Positions 51,256 through 59,420 of a stretch of 64,000 nt of DNA are shown here, piece by piece. The stretch lies in NCBI GenBank assembly GCA_964536805.1, contig CAZHYQ010000003.1, forward strand, positions 62,001 to 126,000, given 5' to 3'. The position numbers and the translations under genes are program-made. The notes beneath the pieces are model-generated. The model worked only from the letters and a program-made list of their open reading frames with translations, was not told the DNA's origin and did no database searches. The DNA is from Longilinea sp964536805. GTDB lineage: Bacteria; Chloroflexota; Anaerolineae; Anaerolineales; Anaerolineaceae. How positions within the stretch are numbered: the first letter of the stretch is position 1; each line of letters opens with the position of its first letter.

Positions 51256-52311
51256 TTAGCCTTTTAAGAAAGCTTCAAGTGATTCCTTACTGATCCGGTA
51301 GGCGCTTCCGATTTTCTTGGCCTTCAAATCTCCGGCAGTAATTGCAGCAAGCACATCCTCTTCGGAGACCTTAAGCACGGCGGCTGCTTCCGAAGGAGTC
51401 ATCACCGCTGGAACTGCGCCGCTTGCGCCAGCACCTGCAGCGCTGGCAGCATTCTGCTGCTGGCCAGCCGTCATTCCGGATAGCGATTGCGAAATGACAT
51501 TCCCAATCCCAACACCTGCGCCAATGCCAGCAGTAAGCCCGGCACCGCCGCTGGGGTTTTGTGCAGCTTCCCGTAGCGCATCGGCTGCCTGCAATTGAGT
51601 ATAGGTCGGCATGTCGAGCATACCCATTGCACGCAATTCTTCTGCAGATTTATCAGAGGGCTTGAGGTTGCCAACAAAGAAGGTCTTCAGAGTAAGGCCT
51701 ACGGCTGCAAAATCATCCTGCGCTTTTGCGCGTACGCCCGCACTCAGCTCATCCGTGAGAGCGATTAATTCAGCTACCGAGCTTTTTGCCGCGGTTTCAG
51801 CCAGCAAATCCTGCAGCCGGGAAAGGAGGATCGTTCGTAATCGGTTCTCAATGTCAGAAATCCGGTACACGCCTTGAGCGCCAACAATTTGCGTCACAAA
51901 TTGCTGAGCATCCTTTACCTGAAAACTGTAGGTACCAAAACCCTGCAGCAAGGCGACGCCCAGGCCCATCCCAGGGTTGCGGACCAGGATCGGTTGCGGA
52001 GTTCCCCAACGGCGATCAACGAATTCCTTCATGGAAACATAATAGACTTCGGCTGTGAAGGGCGTTCGATCGTTAAATGCCTTGCCAATTAAATCGATCA
52101 AAAATGGAATGTTGGCCGTCGAAATGGTGTGCCGTCCAGGCCCAAGCACGTCCAGTGCATGGCCATCGCGGAAGAATACAGCGCGTTGCGATTCCCGCAC
52201 AATTACCTGTGATCCAAGCCGTAAATCTGCTACGCCCACTTCTGGGAAGCGATGCACCAATTCATCGGCCATCTCGCTGGGATATTCAACTACATCAAAG
52301 ATACGTGCCAT
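51256..52311 (-). CDS. SPFH/band-7 protein with C-terminal helix-turn-helix
   Basis: 351 residues. The first ~250 are an SPFH domain of the soluble YdjI/virion-core type (LGSQVIVRESQRAVFFRDGHA, LGPGRHTI, DIENRLRTILLSRLQDLL). A Gly/Ala/Gln-rich linker (about 252-303) follows. Residues 304-351 look like an excisionase/MerR-type HTH: MTPSEAAAVLKVSEEDVLAA, then GDLKAKKIGSAYRISKESLEAFL. The usual C-terminal module in this family is a zinc ribbon, so the HTH is unusual. There is no transmembrane segment. It is second in a two-gene unit with the 183-aa protein. Confidence 0.8.
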   Translation of the reverse strand: MARIFDVVEYPSEMADELVHRFPEVGVADLRLGSQVIVRESQRAVFFRDGHALDVLGPGRHTISTANIPFLIDLIGKAFNDRTPFTAEVYYVSMKEFVDRRWGTPQPILVRNPGMGLGVALLQGFGTYSFQVKDAQQFVTQIVGAQGVYRISDIENRLRTILLSRLQDLLAETAAKSSVAELIALTDELSAGVRAKAQDDFAAVGLTLKTFFVGNLKPSDKSAEELRAMGMLDMPTYTQLQAADALREAAQNPSGGAGLTAGIGAGVGIGNVISQSLSGMTAGQQQNAASAAGAGASGAVPAVMTPSEAAAVLKVSEEDVLAAITAGDLKAKKIGSAYRISKESLEAFLKG

Positions 52312-52333
52312 CTTGTTTCTCCCTTTGTCCTAA

Positions 52334-52885
52334 TTATCCAGCCGCTGGGGTTGGATTGTCGCTTCCGCTTGATAATTCCTTAATCACGTCAGCACGTTTA
52401 TCAAACGCATCCACGCAATCTTGAGCGACTTTGGTCAGGCTGCGGATCGAAGTTTTCAAGCCATCTGTGCCAAGGGCCGCCTCAACATTATCAATGCTCC
52501 TTCCAACCTCGTCGGCAAGCGTCATAAGGTTGAGGTCGTATTGGTAAATGGCAGCCAGTTCTTCTTCTTTCACCTTGATCGCGTCAAAAAAACCTGCATA
52601 ACCATAGGAGGCCGTGCGGATGCGGTCAATGAATTGGCGGATCTTGACAGCAGCTCCTTCAAGATCATCCACAAAGAGCAATCCGCCTTCACTGATCAAA
52701 TCGCGCTGAACAGCCGAAATTCGTTGCCACTGCTCCTCATAGCGGTTCGCAATTGTCTCCCGAAGCAGCTTATCAGCAGCCCGTCTGTTCTTGCGGGTTG
52801 AATACCCCTTGAAACCAGGTATTTTGGCAAGCAATTTTTCCAATCCTTGTTGACTGGAAAGGACACGGTCAAATAAATCGCTCAT
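52334..52885 (-). CDS. Helical protein of unknown function, SPFH-linked
   Basis: 183 residues, mostly helical and charged (RAADKLLRETIANRYEEQWQRISAVQRDL, VKEEELAAIYQYDLNLMTLADEVGRSIDNVEAAL), with a short disordered Pro/Ala tail. No family recognised. The ATG at 52885 follows GAGAGG; the frame continues to 52981 but that part crosses the promoter. It precedes the SPFH gene by 22 nt, so the two probably act together. Confidence 0.7.
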   Translation of the reverse strand: MSDLFDRVLSSQQGLEKLLAKIPGFKGYSTRKNRRAADKLLRETIANRYEEQWQRISAVQRDLISEGGLLFVDDLEGAAVKIRQFIDRIRTASYGYAGFFDAIKVKEEELAAIYQYDLNLMTLADEVGRSIDNVEAALGTDGLKTSIRSLTKVAQDCVDAFDKRADVIKELSSGSDNPTPAAG

Positions 52886-52957
52886 TGCGCCTCTCTTTAC
52901 GCCCAAAACCTTTGGTTGGACAGATCCAGTGGTTAAAATCTTGAATTGTTTGTTCAT

Positions 52958-52986
52958 ATTATAGCCAGAAAACAAAATCAAAACAA
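52958..52986 (-). promoter_or_regulatory. Promoter of the 183-aa / SPFH unit
   Basis: On the minus strand TTGTTT (52981-52986), 17 nt, consensus TATAAT (52958-52963), about 73 nt before the start codon. Confidence 0.55.
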
Positions 52987-53035
52987 CAAAAGATCCGCAC
53001 GATTGACTTTCTATACTTATATACGTGATTTCCTT

Positions 53036-53103
53036 TCTTCCGTTACGAATCTTCCGTTACGGGGGAAAAACCGAACCGGAATACTCACATTTCGGTCCGG
53101 TTT
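53036..53103 (+). other. Direct repeat and orphan terminator-like hairpin upstream of flp
   Basis: The 351-nt gap 52886-53236 holds, besides promoters, a 12-nt direct repeat TCTTCCGTTACG (53036-53047 and 53050-53061) and then a hairpin (53068-53080 with 53091-53103, one mismatch and one G-T pair) followed by ATTTA. No coding region precedes this terminator-like element, so it may end a small RNA or attenuate a leader transcript. Confidence 0.4.
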
Positions 53104-53156
53104 ATTTACCTTACAATTCGGAAAGCCCGCTGTAAGGATTCTGTAATCCGCAAACC

Positions 53157-53184
53157 TTGAATTTTAGCTAAATGCATTTATAAT
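53157..53184 (+). promoter_or_regulatory. flp pilin promoter
   Basis: TTGAAT (53157-53162), 16 nt, consensus TATAAT (53179-53184), 52 nt before the flp start. Confidence 0.65.
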
Positions 53185-53236
53185 TTGTTTAGGTCGAATA
53201 AATCGATCGAGAAAAAAAAGAGGGGAGGTGAAAAAC

Positions 53237-53383
53237 ATGTTATTCGCACCGAAGGAAAAAGGCCAAGGTTTAGTTGAATATGCGTTGATTCTTGTTTTAG
53301 TAGCTGTTGTCGTGATTGTTATTCTAGCCTTACTTGGGCCTGCAATCGGCAAGATCTTCAGCAATATCGTCCAGGCTATCTAA
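53237..53383 (+). CDS. flp: Flp/Fap-type pilin subunit
   Basis: A 48-residue gene, too short for most ORF cut-offs. Translation gives a basic leader MLFAPKEKG, then QGLVEYALILVLVAVVVIVI, then a short tail ending KIFSNIVQAI. Cleavage after the Gly leaves Glu at +5 and Tyr at +6, the Flp prepilin signature (EY), followed by one hydrophobic helix. GGGGAGGTG lies 7 nt before the ATG. It is the structural subunit of the tad pilus encoded downstream. A strong terminator follows, so pilin mRNA is probably made in excess over the assembly genes. Confidence 0.93.
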   Translation: MLFAPKEKGQGLVEYALILVLVAVVVIVILALLGPAIGKIFSNIVQAI

Positions 53384-53402
53384 GCCTCATTGTTCCACCT
53401 TT

Positions 53403-53469
53403 CAAAGAAGGCTCTGCGTTGCAGAGCCTTCTTTGGTTTTAGCAAATAATATCCTGGCATATTATTTGC
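53403..53469 (+). terminator. Tandem hairpins after flp
   Basis: The first hairpin has a 15-bp perfect stem (53403-53417 with 53421-53435) followed by GTTTT, a classical terminator. A second perfect 11-bp AT-rich stem (53442-53452 with 53459-53469) follows directly. Together they insulate the pilin gene from cpaB. Confidence 0.88.
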
Positions 53470-53541
53470 ACTGGATCTTCTTGAATTTACAAAAACGATA
53501 ACTAAGGGGGCAATACCAAATACCTTGAATCGTTTTTGCCT

Positions 53542-53547
53542 TATAAT
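53542..53547 (+). promoter_or_regulatory. Possible -10 for the cpaB operon
   Basis: Consensus TATAAT 45 nt before the cpaB start. No acceptable -35 at the right distance is visible, so this is tentative; it would give the assembly genes their own promoter. Confidence 0.35.
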
Positions 53548-53591
53548 ACGATCAGTTGTCAGTTTCCCTTTTTCCTTAATAGGAGGCACGC

Positions 53592-54674
53592 ATGGCCGCA
53601 AGTGGACGTAGAACCGGTCGGATTTTCATCCTTCTGGCTATCCTCCTGATTGTTATTTTTGCTGGAGCATTTTTTTGGTTCCGCCTTCAGCAGCAACAGG
53701 CTGCCGCACGGACGGCTCAGCTTCAACCAACCGTCTCAACGGAAACCGTTGCGATTGTGATTTCTGCACAATCGATATCCAGGGGGAGTGTCATTACCAG
53801 CGATAAGGTCACCACGATCGATTATCCGAAAGCGAAAATCGTCGAAGGAACGACCTTCTTCAACAGCGTCGAGGAAGTGGTTGGCAAACGAGCCAAATAC
53901 GATCTCGATGCGCAGGTTCCGTTGACCGCCAGTTTGATTCAGGATTCAACGGGATCAATTCCTTCCTTCCAAATTCCGGCCGGCATGGCTGCCGTGCCAA
54001 TTCCGGTCAATAAATTAACATCAGTATCATACGCGTTACAACCAGGCGACCATGTCATGGTGGTTGCGTGTTTGAATGTTGTCGATTTTGACCAACAATT
54101 CCAAACCATACTGCCCAATTTTTCAGCGGCAGTCACCGGTCCCGGTACCGCAGAGGGTCAGGCTCCGCAACTTTCCCTGGGCATAACATCTGGCGATAAA
54201 TCATCCAGACAGGGCAGGGTCGAAACCGATACAAACCTTAATGCACCTCTTTACGTTGTCCCATCAGAGGATCAGCGGCCAAGAATTGTTTGCCAATCGG
54301 TATTACAGGACGCCATTGTTTTGAAACTGGGCGACTTCCCCCTGGAAGAACCGGTGGTGGTACAGGCCACTCCTACGCCTACTGCCAACCAACAGGGTGA
54401 AGTTCAGGCAACCCCGGTTCCAGCCGGTCCTGACAACCTGACTCTGATCGTCTCGCCGCAGGACGTGGTTTTGTTGAATTACCTCGTGCAGTCAGAAATC
54501 AAATTAACCGTCGCGCTGCGCAGCTCAGGTGACGCCCGCTCCATCACCACCGATGCGGTCACACTCCAATACGTTTTGGACCAGAAGAACATCCCGCTGC
54601 CCGTCAAGTTGCCCTACGGCATTCTGCCATCTGCTGATGCCTTAGCACCCGCAACCCCGAGCACTCCACAGTAA
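53592..54674 (+). CDS. cpaB: Pilus assembly protein CpaB/RcpC
   Basis: 360 residues: an N-terminal anchor (about 10-30), then a SAF domain (ISAQSISRGSVITSDKVTTIDYP ...) and an RcpC/CpaB domain (MAAVPIPVNKLTSVSYALQPGDHV). Near residues 255-285 there is a Pro/Thr-rich linker (ATPTPTANQQGEVQATPVPAGP). It is thought to regulate pilus secretion or interact with peptidoglycan. AGGAGG precedes the ATG. Confidence 0.87.
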   Translation: MAASGRRTGRIFILLAILLIVIFAGAFFWFRLQQQQAAARTAQLQPTVSTETVAIVISAQSISRGSVITSDKVTTIDYPKAKIVEGTTFFNSVEEVVGKRAKYDLDAQVPLTASLIQDSTGSIPSFQIPAGMAAVPIPVNKLTSVSYALQPGDHVMVVACLNVVDFDQQFQTILPNFSAAVTGPGTAEGQAPQLSLGITSGDKSSRQGRVETDTNLNAPLYVVPSEDQRPRIVCQSVLQDAIVLKLGDFPLEEPVVVQATPTPTANQQGEVQATPVPAGPDNLTLIVSPQDVVLLNYLVQSEIKLTVALRSSGDARSITTDAVTLQYVLDQKNIPLPVKLPYGILPSADALAPATPSTPQ

Positions 54675-54746
54675 CATTTAGGTGGTTTTCGCCTTTGTTT
54701 TTGTGAAGGAGAGGATCCCCGCCTGATATCGGTTTCAGGAGAATTT

Positions 54747-55985
54747 ATGCCAGCTTTGGATAAGATTCGCGTACTAATTTGTGACGATATCGCTGAAACC
54801 CGCGACAACCTAAAACGCATGCTTCAATTTGACACATCCATTGAAGTCATTGCCGAGGCGCGTACAGGCCGCGAAGCGATCGAACTTGCGAATCAACAAA
54901 AGCCAGACGTCATCCTGATGGATATCAATATGCCGGATATGGACGGCATTAGTGCGACCGAGTCAATTCGAAAGAAAATACCCTTCGCACAGGTGGTGAT
55001 CCTCTCTGTTCAAATCGATCCGAATTATATGCGCCGTGCCATGCTGGCCGGGGCACGTGATTTTATCACCAAACCGCCGGTGATTGACGAGCTCACAGCC
55101 GCGATCCGAAGGGCTGGCACTATTGCTCATGATGAACGTCAAAAAACGAATCCAACTTTCGGGCTTGTCTCTGGGCCCGGAGGTACTCAGGTCTCCACTC
55201 CAACCGTCGGAAGAACGGGAAAGATAATCGTAGTCTACAGTCCCAAGGGGGGAACAGGACGTACGACCATTGCCACAAATCTCGCAATCGCCTTTCAATC
55301 GACCGAGAAAACCTGCCTGATCGATGGCAGCCTTCAATTTGGCGATGTCGCTGTTTTTTTGAATGAACAAGGGAAGAACACCATTCTGGATCTGGCACCG
55401 CGCGTTGAAGATCTGGATCCGGATATCGTACAAGAGGTCATGGTCACGCATGCGGCCACCGGACTGCACGTCCTTGCAGCGCCATCCCGGCCCGAGAATA
55501 GCGAAGATGTAACAGGCGAGCAATTCTCCAAACTGCTTCAATATCTTCGCCAGATTTATGCGTTTATTGTGGTTGACACCGCTACTTACCTCACGGAAAC
55601 GGTCCAGGCTGCCCTGGATGTTGCAGATTTGATTATCTTGTTGACCACGCAGGATATTCCCGCCATCAAGAGTATTAACCTGTTTCTTGGCATCGCTGAC
55701 GCCACAGGGATTAACCGAAAACGAATTCTCTTTGTCATGAACAAGTACGACAAAAAAGTCAGCATCACTCCTGAAAAAGTTGGCGAGAGTCTGCACCAGG
55801 AAATATCGTTGGCGATTCCGTTTGAAGAACGTACCGTGTCTTTTTCTGTGAACAAAGGTGTTCCCTTTATCATCGATCAAAAAACAGCCCCTGTAACCCG
55901 CTCCATTTATGCACTGGCCGATCTATGCCGCCAAAGGATTGAACAATTGGCCGCAGCAGAAATTGACTCACCTTCGCGAAGATAG
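54747..55985 (+). CDS. cpaE: CpaE-like receiver + MinD-type ATPase
   Basis: 412 residues. The N-terminal CheY-like receiver keeps the phosphorylation apparatus (D13/D14, D59 in MDINMPDMDG, S87, K109). After a linker, a ParA/MinD-type domain starts with YSPKGGTGRTT, where the usual lysine is replaced by Arg, followed by DTATYLTETV. CpaE/TadZ localises the pilus machine. The receiver looks phosphorylatable, unlike many CpaE proteins, so it may answer to a histidine kinase. CAGGAG precedes the ATG. Confidence 0.87.
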   Translation: MPALDKIRVLICDDIAETRDNLKRMLQFDTSIEVIAEARTGREAIELANQQKPDVILMDINMPDMDGISATESIRKKIPFAQVVILSVQIDPNYMRRAMLAGARDFITKPPVIDELTAAIRRAGTIAHDERQKTNPTFGLVSGPGGTQVSTPTVGRTGKIIVVYSPKGGTGRTTIATNLAIAFQSTEKTCLIDGSLQFGDVAVFLNEQGKNTILDLAPRVEDLDPDIVQEVMVTHAATGLHVLAAPSRPENSEDVTGEQFSKLLQYLRQIYAFIVVDTATYLTETVQAALDVADLIILLTTQDIPAIKSINLFLGIADATGINRKRILFVMNKYDKKVSITPEKVGESLHQEISLAIPFEERTVSFSVNKGVPFIIDQKTAPVTRSIYALADLCRQRIEQLAAAEIDSPSRR

Positions 55986-56005
55986 GGTGTCTGGGAGCAT
56001 AATAC

Positions 56006-57400
56006 ATGTCAATATTAAAACGGTTACAGAACGAAAATGGTCAATCGAACACAAAACCAGTCGGTCAGGATGGCGGCAGCGGACAACCCACGCCAGCCCG
56101 GCGACTTTCGCCTGGACTCCAAGCTTCGCAGGATACGTACCAAGACCTGAAGAATCGGGTTCAGACGAAATTGCTCTCCACGCTTGACCCAACCATGGAC
56201 ATCTCAAAATCCGGGGATGTTCGTCGAACGATTCAAGAATTGTTCGAACAAATTCTTAACGAAGAAAACATAGTCCTCTCCAGGCCTGAACGGGCCCGCA
56301 TGTTCGAACAAATTGCGGCCGAAATCCTTGGATTTGGTCCCCTCCAACCTTTATTGGAGGATGATACCGTAACTGAAATCATGGTGAATGGCGCAAAGAA
56401 TATCTATGTTGAACGTAAAGGCAAACTCTTCCGAGTGCCATTGACCTTTGAGAATGCCGATCACGTCATGCGAATTATCGAACGGATTGTGGCGCCCCTT
56501 GGACGCCGCATTGATGAATCAAGCCCCTACGTCGATGCCCGTTTGCCGGATGGATCCCGTGTTAATGCCGTCATCCCCCCCATCTCCCTGGTCGGCCCGG
56601 TTTTGACCATTCGTAAATTTGCCAAGAACCCCATTACCGTGGATCAATTGATTTCTTTTGGGACATTGACTACGGAAGCGGTGCAATTTCTGGAAGCCTG
56701 TGTTAAAGCCCGGGTCAATATCATTATTTCCGGCGGTACTGGTTCAGGAAAGACCACCCTCCTGAATGTTTTATCAGGTTTTATTCCAGCGGATGAACGC
56801 ATTGTCACCATTGAAAACGCAGCCGAACTTCAGCTCCGACAGGAACATGTGGTCACTCTGGAATCCCGCCCACCCAATATTGAAGGCCGCGGTGAAGTCA
56901 CCATCCGTGCGTTAGTCATCAACGCCTTGCGCATGCGCCCCGACCGCATCATCGTCGGCGAAATCCGCGATGAAGCGGCTATCGATATGCTCCAGGCTAT
57001 GAACACCGGCCATGATGGCTCAATGACCACTGCCCACTCAAACTCTCCGCGCGATACGCTCTCCCGTCTGGAAACGATGACGTTGATGGCTGGCATGGAA
57101 TTGCCTGTTCGTGCCATTCGAGAGCAGGTCGCGTCGGCCATCGATTTGGTTGTCCATCAGGAACGTATCCGGGACGGCTCTCGAAAAATTGTCAATATTA
57201 CCGAAGTCACCGGCATGGAAGGCGACATCATTACGATGACGGATTTATTCGTGTTTGAACAAACCGGTTACGATAACGGCAAGGTTCAAGGTCGGCTGCG
57301 CCCGACGGGTCTGCGTCCGAAATTCATCGAGCAGCTTGAAGCCTCCGGGATTCATCTACCACCCACGATCTTTGGCATCGGCGACCGCCGCCGGTTCTAA
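56006..57400 (+). CDS. cpaF: Pilus assembly ATPase CpaF/TadA
   Basis: A 464-residue secretion ATPase that powers Flp pilus assembly. The Walker A is GGTGSGKTT (243-251), Walker B RIIVGEI (314-320), and the His box GHDGSMTTAHSNSP (335-348). The disordered N-terminal ~60 residues precede the N-domain (ILGFGPLQPLLEDDTVTEIMVNG). It follows cpaE by 20 nt. Confidence 0.93.
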   Translation: MSILKRLQNENGQSNTKPVGQDGGSGQPTPARRLSPGLQASQDTYQDLKNRVQTKLLSTLDPTMDISKSGDVRRTIQELFEQILNEENIVLSRPERARMFEQIAAEILGFGPLQPLLEDDTVTEIMVNGAKNIYVERKGKLFRVPLTFENADHVMRIIERIVAPLGRRIDESSPYVDARLPDGSRVNAVIPPISLVGPVLTIRKFAKNPITVDQLISFGTLTTEAVQFLEACVKARVNIIISGGTGSGKTTLLNVLSGFIPADERIVTIENAAELQLRQEHVVTLESRPPNIEGRGEVTIRALVINALRMRPDRIIVGEIRDEAAIDMLQAMNTGHDGSMTTAHSNSPRDTLSRLETMTLMAGMELPVRAIREQVASAIDLVVHQERIRDGSRKIVNITEVTGMEGDIITMTDLFVFEQTGYDNGKVQGRLRPTGLRPKFIEQLEASGIHLPPTIFGIGDRRRF

Positions 57401-57442
57401 TGGAAACCGCAGCTTAGAAAATCGATCCAGAAAGAGGATGAT

Positions 57443-58429
57443 ATGCTAAACGGGATAGACCCTATGACAATTTTGATCGCGGGGGAAGGTCTTGCGGTCG
57501 TCATCCTGATTATTGGACTAGCCGTTTCCATCACGTCTGAAAAATCCGAAGTAGATGAACGGCTCAATCGTTATCTTGCGGCAGGCCATGTCGTCGAACG
57601 CGATACCCGGGTAAAAACCGCCGCACTCACAGACTGGGTCAACCGCCGGGTCGAAAAGTCATCCTACGGTACCACATTGGCAAGGATGCTCGCCCGGGCT
57701 GATTTAAAGCTCAAATCGGGCGAATATATTGCTGTCATTGTGATTGTTGCGATTTCAGTTGGATTTCTTCTGTTCTTCCTCGGTGGCAGGAACATTATTG
57801 TCGGCTTGTTGGGTGCCATAATCGGCGCGCTACTGCCAAATATGTATGTAAAACGCCTACAGGGAAAGCGCCTGCTGAAATTTAACGACCAGTTGGGAGA
57901 TATGCTTAACCTGATGGTTAATGGTTTGCGCGCTGGTTATTCTCCCATGCAGGCAATGGAATCCGTCAGCAAGGAAATGCCGGCCCCAATTTGCGACGAG
58001 TTTCGCAGAGTCGTCCAGGAAATGCAATTAGGCGTTCCAATGGAACGGGCTCTTGAGAACTTGCTTAACCGCATTCCAAGCGATGACCTCGATTTGATCA
58101 TCACAGCCATCAACGTGCAACGCGAAGTTGGCGGCAACCTGGCAGAAATTTTGGATACCATTTCATACACCATTCGCGAACGCGTCCGCATCAAAGGTGA
58201 GATCCGGGTTCTTACCGCCCAAACAATGTATTCCGGCAGGTTCCTTTCCATGATTCCCTTCTTTGTGATGGCCATCCTTTACCTGTTGAACCGGGATTAC
58301 ATGATGCAATTCTTTCTACCGGCCAACAATTCCCCGCTGCCTTGCGGCTATATTGCCCTTGGGGTTGGACTGTTGTTGATCATCAGTGGTTACTTCGTAA
58401 TGAACAAAATCGGCCAGATTGAAGTCTAG
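57443..58429 (+). CDS. tadB: Type II secretion F-domain protein TadB
   Basis: A 328-residue inner platform protein with an N-terminal helix, a hydrophobic pair at about 90-130, a cytoplasmic T2SSF domain (LGDMLNLMVNGLRAGYSPMQAMESVSKEMP) and two C-terminal membrane helices. It pairs with TadC, encoded next. GAGGATG precedes the ATG. Confidence 0.87.
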   Translation: MLNGIDPMTILIAGEGLAVVILIIGLAVSITSEKSEVDERLNRYLAAGHVVERDTRVKTAALTDWVNRRVEKSSYGTTLARMLARADLKLKSGEYIAVIVIVAISVGFLLFFLGGRNIIVGLLGAIIGALLPNMYVKRLQGKRLLKFNDQLGDMLNLMVNGLRAGYSPMQAMESVSKEMPAPICDEFRRVVQEMQLGVPMERALENLLNRIPSDDLDLIITAINVQREVGGNLAEILDTISYTIRERVRIKGEIRVLTAQTMYSGRFLSMIPFFVMAILYLLNRDYMMQFFLPANNSPLPCGYIALGVGLLLIISGYFVMNKIGQIEV

Positions 58430-58445
58430 TTGGAGGAGGTAGCCA

Positions 58446-59399
58446 ATGCTCCCAGTCATCATCTTTATCGTTGCAATCATCCTCGGCGCAATCGTATTAA
58501 CGGTGATCGGCTTGCGGTCTCCTGATATGGTCAATAACCGTGCTTTGCAAGAACGCCTGGAAGATTTTACAAACAAAGGCGAAGTCGTTGACCTGCGCAA
58601 GCTGGAACTATCCCAACCGTTCCGTGAACGCATCATCTATCCCATTGCCCGGAAGTTTGGCGAACTTGCCATCAAATTCACGCCGCAGTATGCATTAACC
58701 TCGGTCTCCCGCCGGTTGGAATTGGCCGGCAGTTCCGCCAAATTGGATCCCACGATGATCCTCTCGATCCAATTTATTGCTGCAATCGCCTTCGGCGGCA
58801 TTGTTGCCTTGGTTTTCACCTTAGGCCCTTCCAAGGTAGGCCTTGGCAAACTGCTCCTATTTATTGCGCTGTTTGCAGCCCTGGGTTTCTATTTTCCGCA
58901 GCTATGGCTGACGAGCCAGATCAATCGCCGTCAAAAAAATATCCGCAAAGCCATGCCGGATGCATTGGACCTTTTAACCATTTGCGTCGAGGCTGGTCTC
59001 GGGTTTGATGCGGCTATGGCCAAGGTAAGCGAAAAATGGGAAAATGAACTGGCTCTAGCGTTTGCCCGGGTCAATGCCGAAATTCAATTGGGGAAAATCC
59101 GCCGTGAAGCCCTCCGCGACATGGCTGACCGTATTGGCATTGCGGAAATGACCAGTTTTGTGGCAGCGGTCATCCAATCGGAACAATTAGGCGTCAGTCT
59201 GGCAAAGGTGCTTCGCATCCAATCTGACCAGATGCGCATCAAGAGACGCCAATTAGCCGAAGAAGAAGCTCATAAAGCCCCAATCAAGATGCTGATCCCG
59301 ATGGGATTGCTGATTTTTCCTTCTCTGATGGTCGTACTGATGACGCCGGCTGCATTAAAACTGATGCACTCAGGTCTCGGCAAGATGTTTGGACTTTAA
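58446..59399 (+). CDS. tadC: Type II secretion F-domain protein TadC
   Basis: A 317-residue partner of TadB: an N-terminal helix, two central membrane helices (about 95-150), a T2SSF domain (MPDALDLLTICVEAGLGFDAAMAKVSEKW) and a C-terminal helix pair. GGAGGTAG precedes the ATG. It ends the tad unit; no TadE/F minor pilins, TadV peptidase or CpaC secretin are present in the window. Confidence 0.87.
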   Translation: MLPVIIFIVAIILGAIVLTVIGLRSPDMVNNRALQERLEDFTNKGEVVDLRKLELSQPFRERIIYPIARKFGELAIKFTPQYALTSVSRRLELAGSSAKLDPTMILSIQFIAAIAFGGIVALVFTLGPSKVGLGKLLLFIALFAALGFYFPQLWLTSQINRRQKNIRKAMPDALDLLTICVEAGLGFDAAMAKVSEKWENELALAFARVNAEIQLGKIRREALRDMADRIGIAEMTSFVAAVIQSEQLGVSLAKVLRIQSDQMRIKRRQLAEEEAHKAPIKMLIPMGLLIFPSLMVVLMTPAALKLMHSGLGKMFGL

Positions 59400-59420
59400 T
59401 CAGAAGGAGAAAACGTTAAC

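Noticed and set aside
53036..53061. Two 12-nt direct repeats considered as CRISPR or iterons of an origin
   Set aside because: Only two copies 14 nt apart, with no cas genes, no spacers and no replication genes nearby.
54963..55880. 305-residue open frame on the minus strand opposite cpaE
   Set aside because: The plus-strand frame has receiver and MinD motifs throughout; the antisense frame has none.
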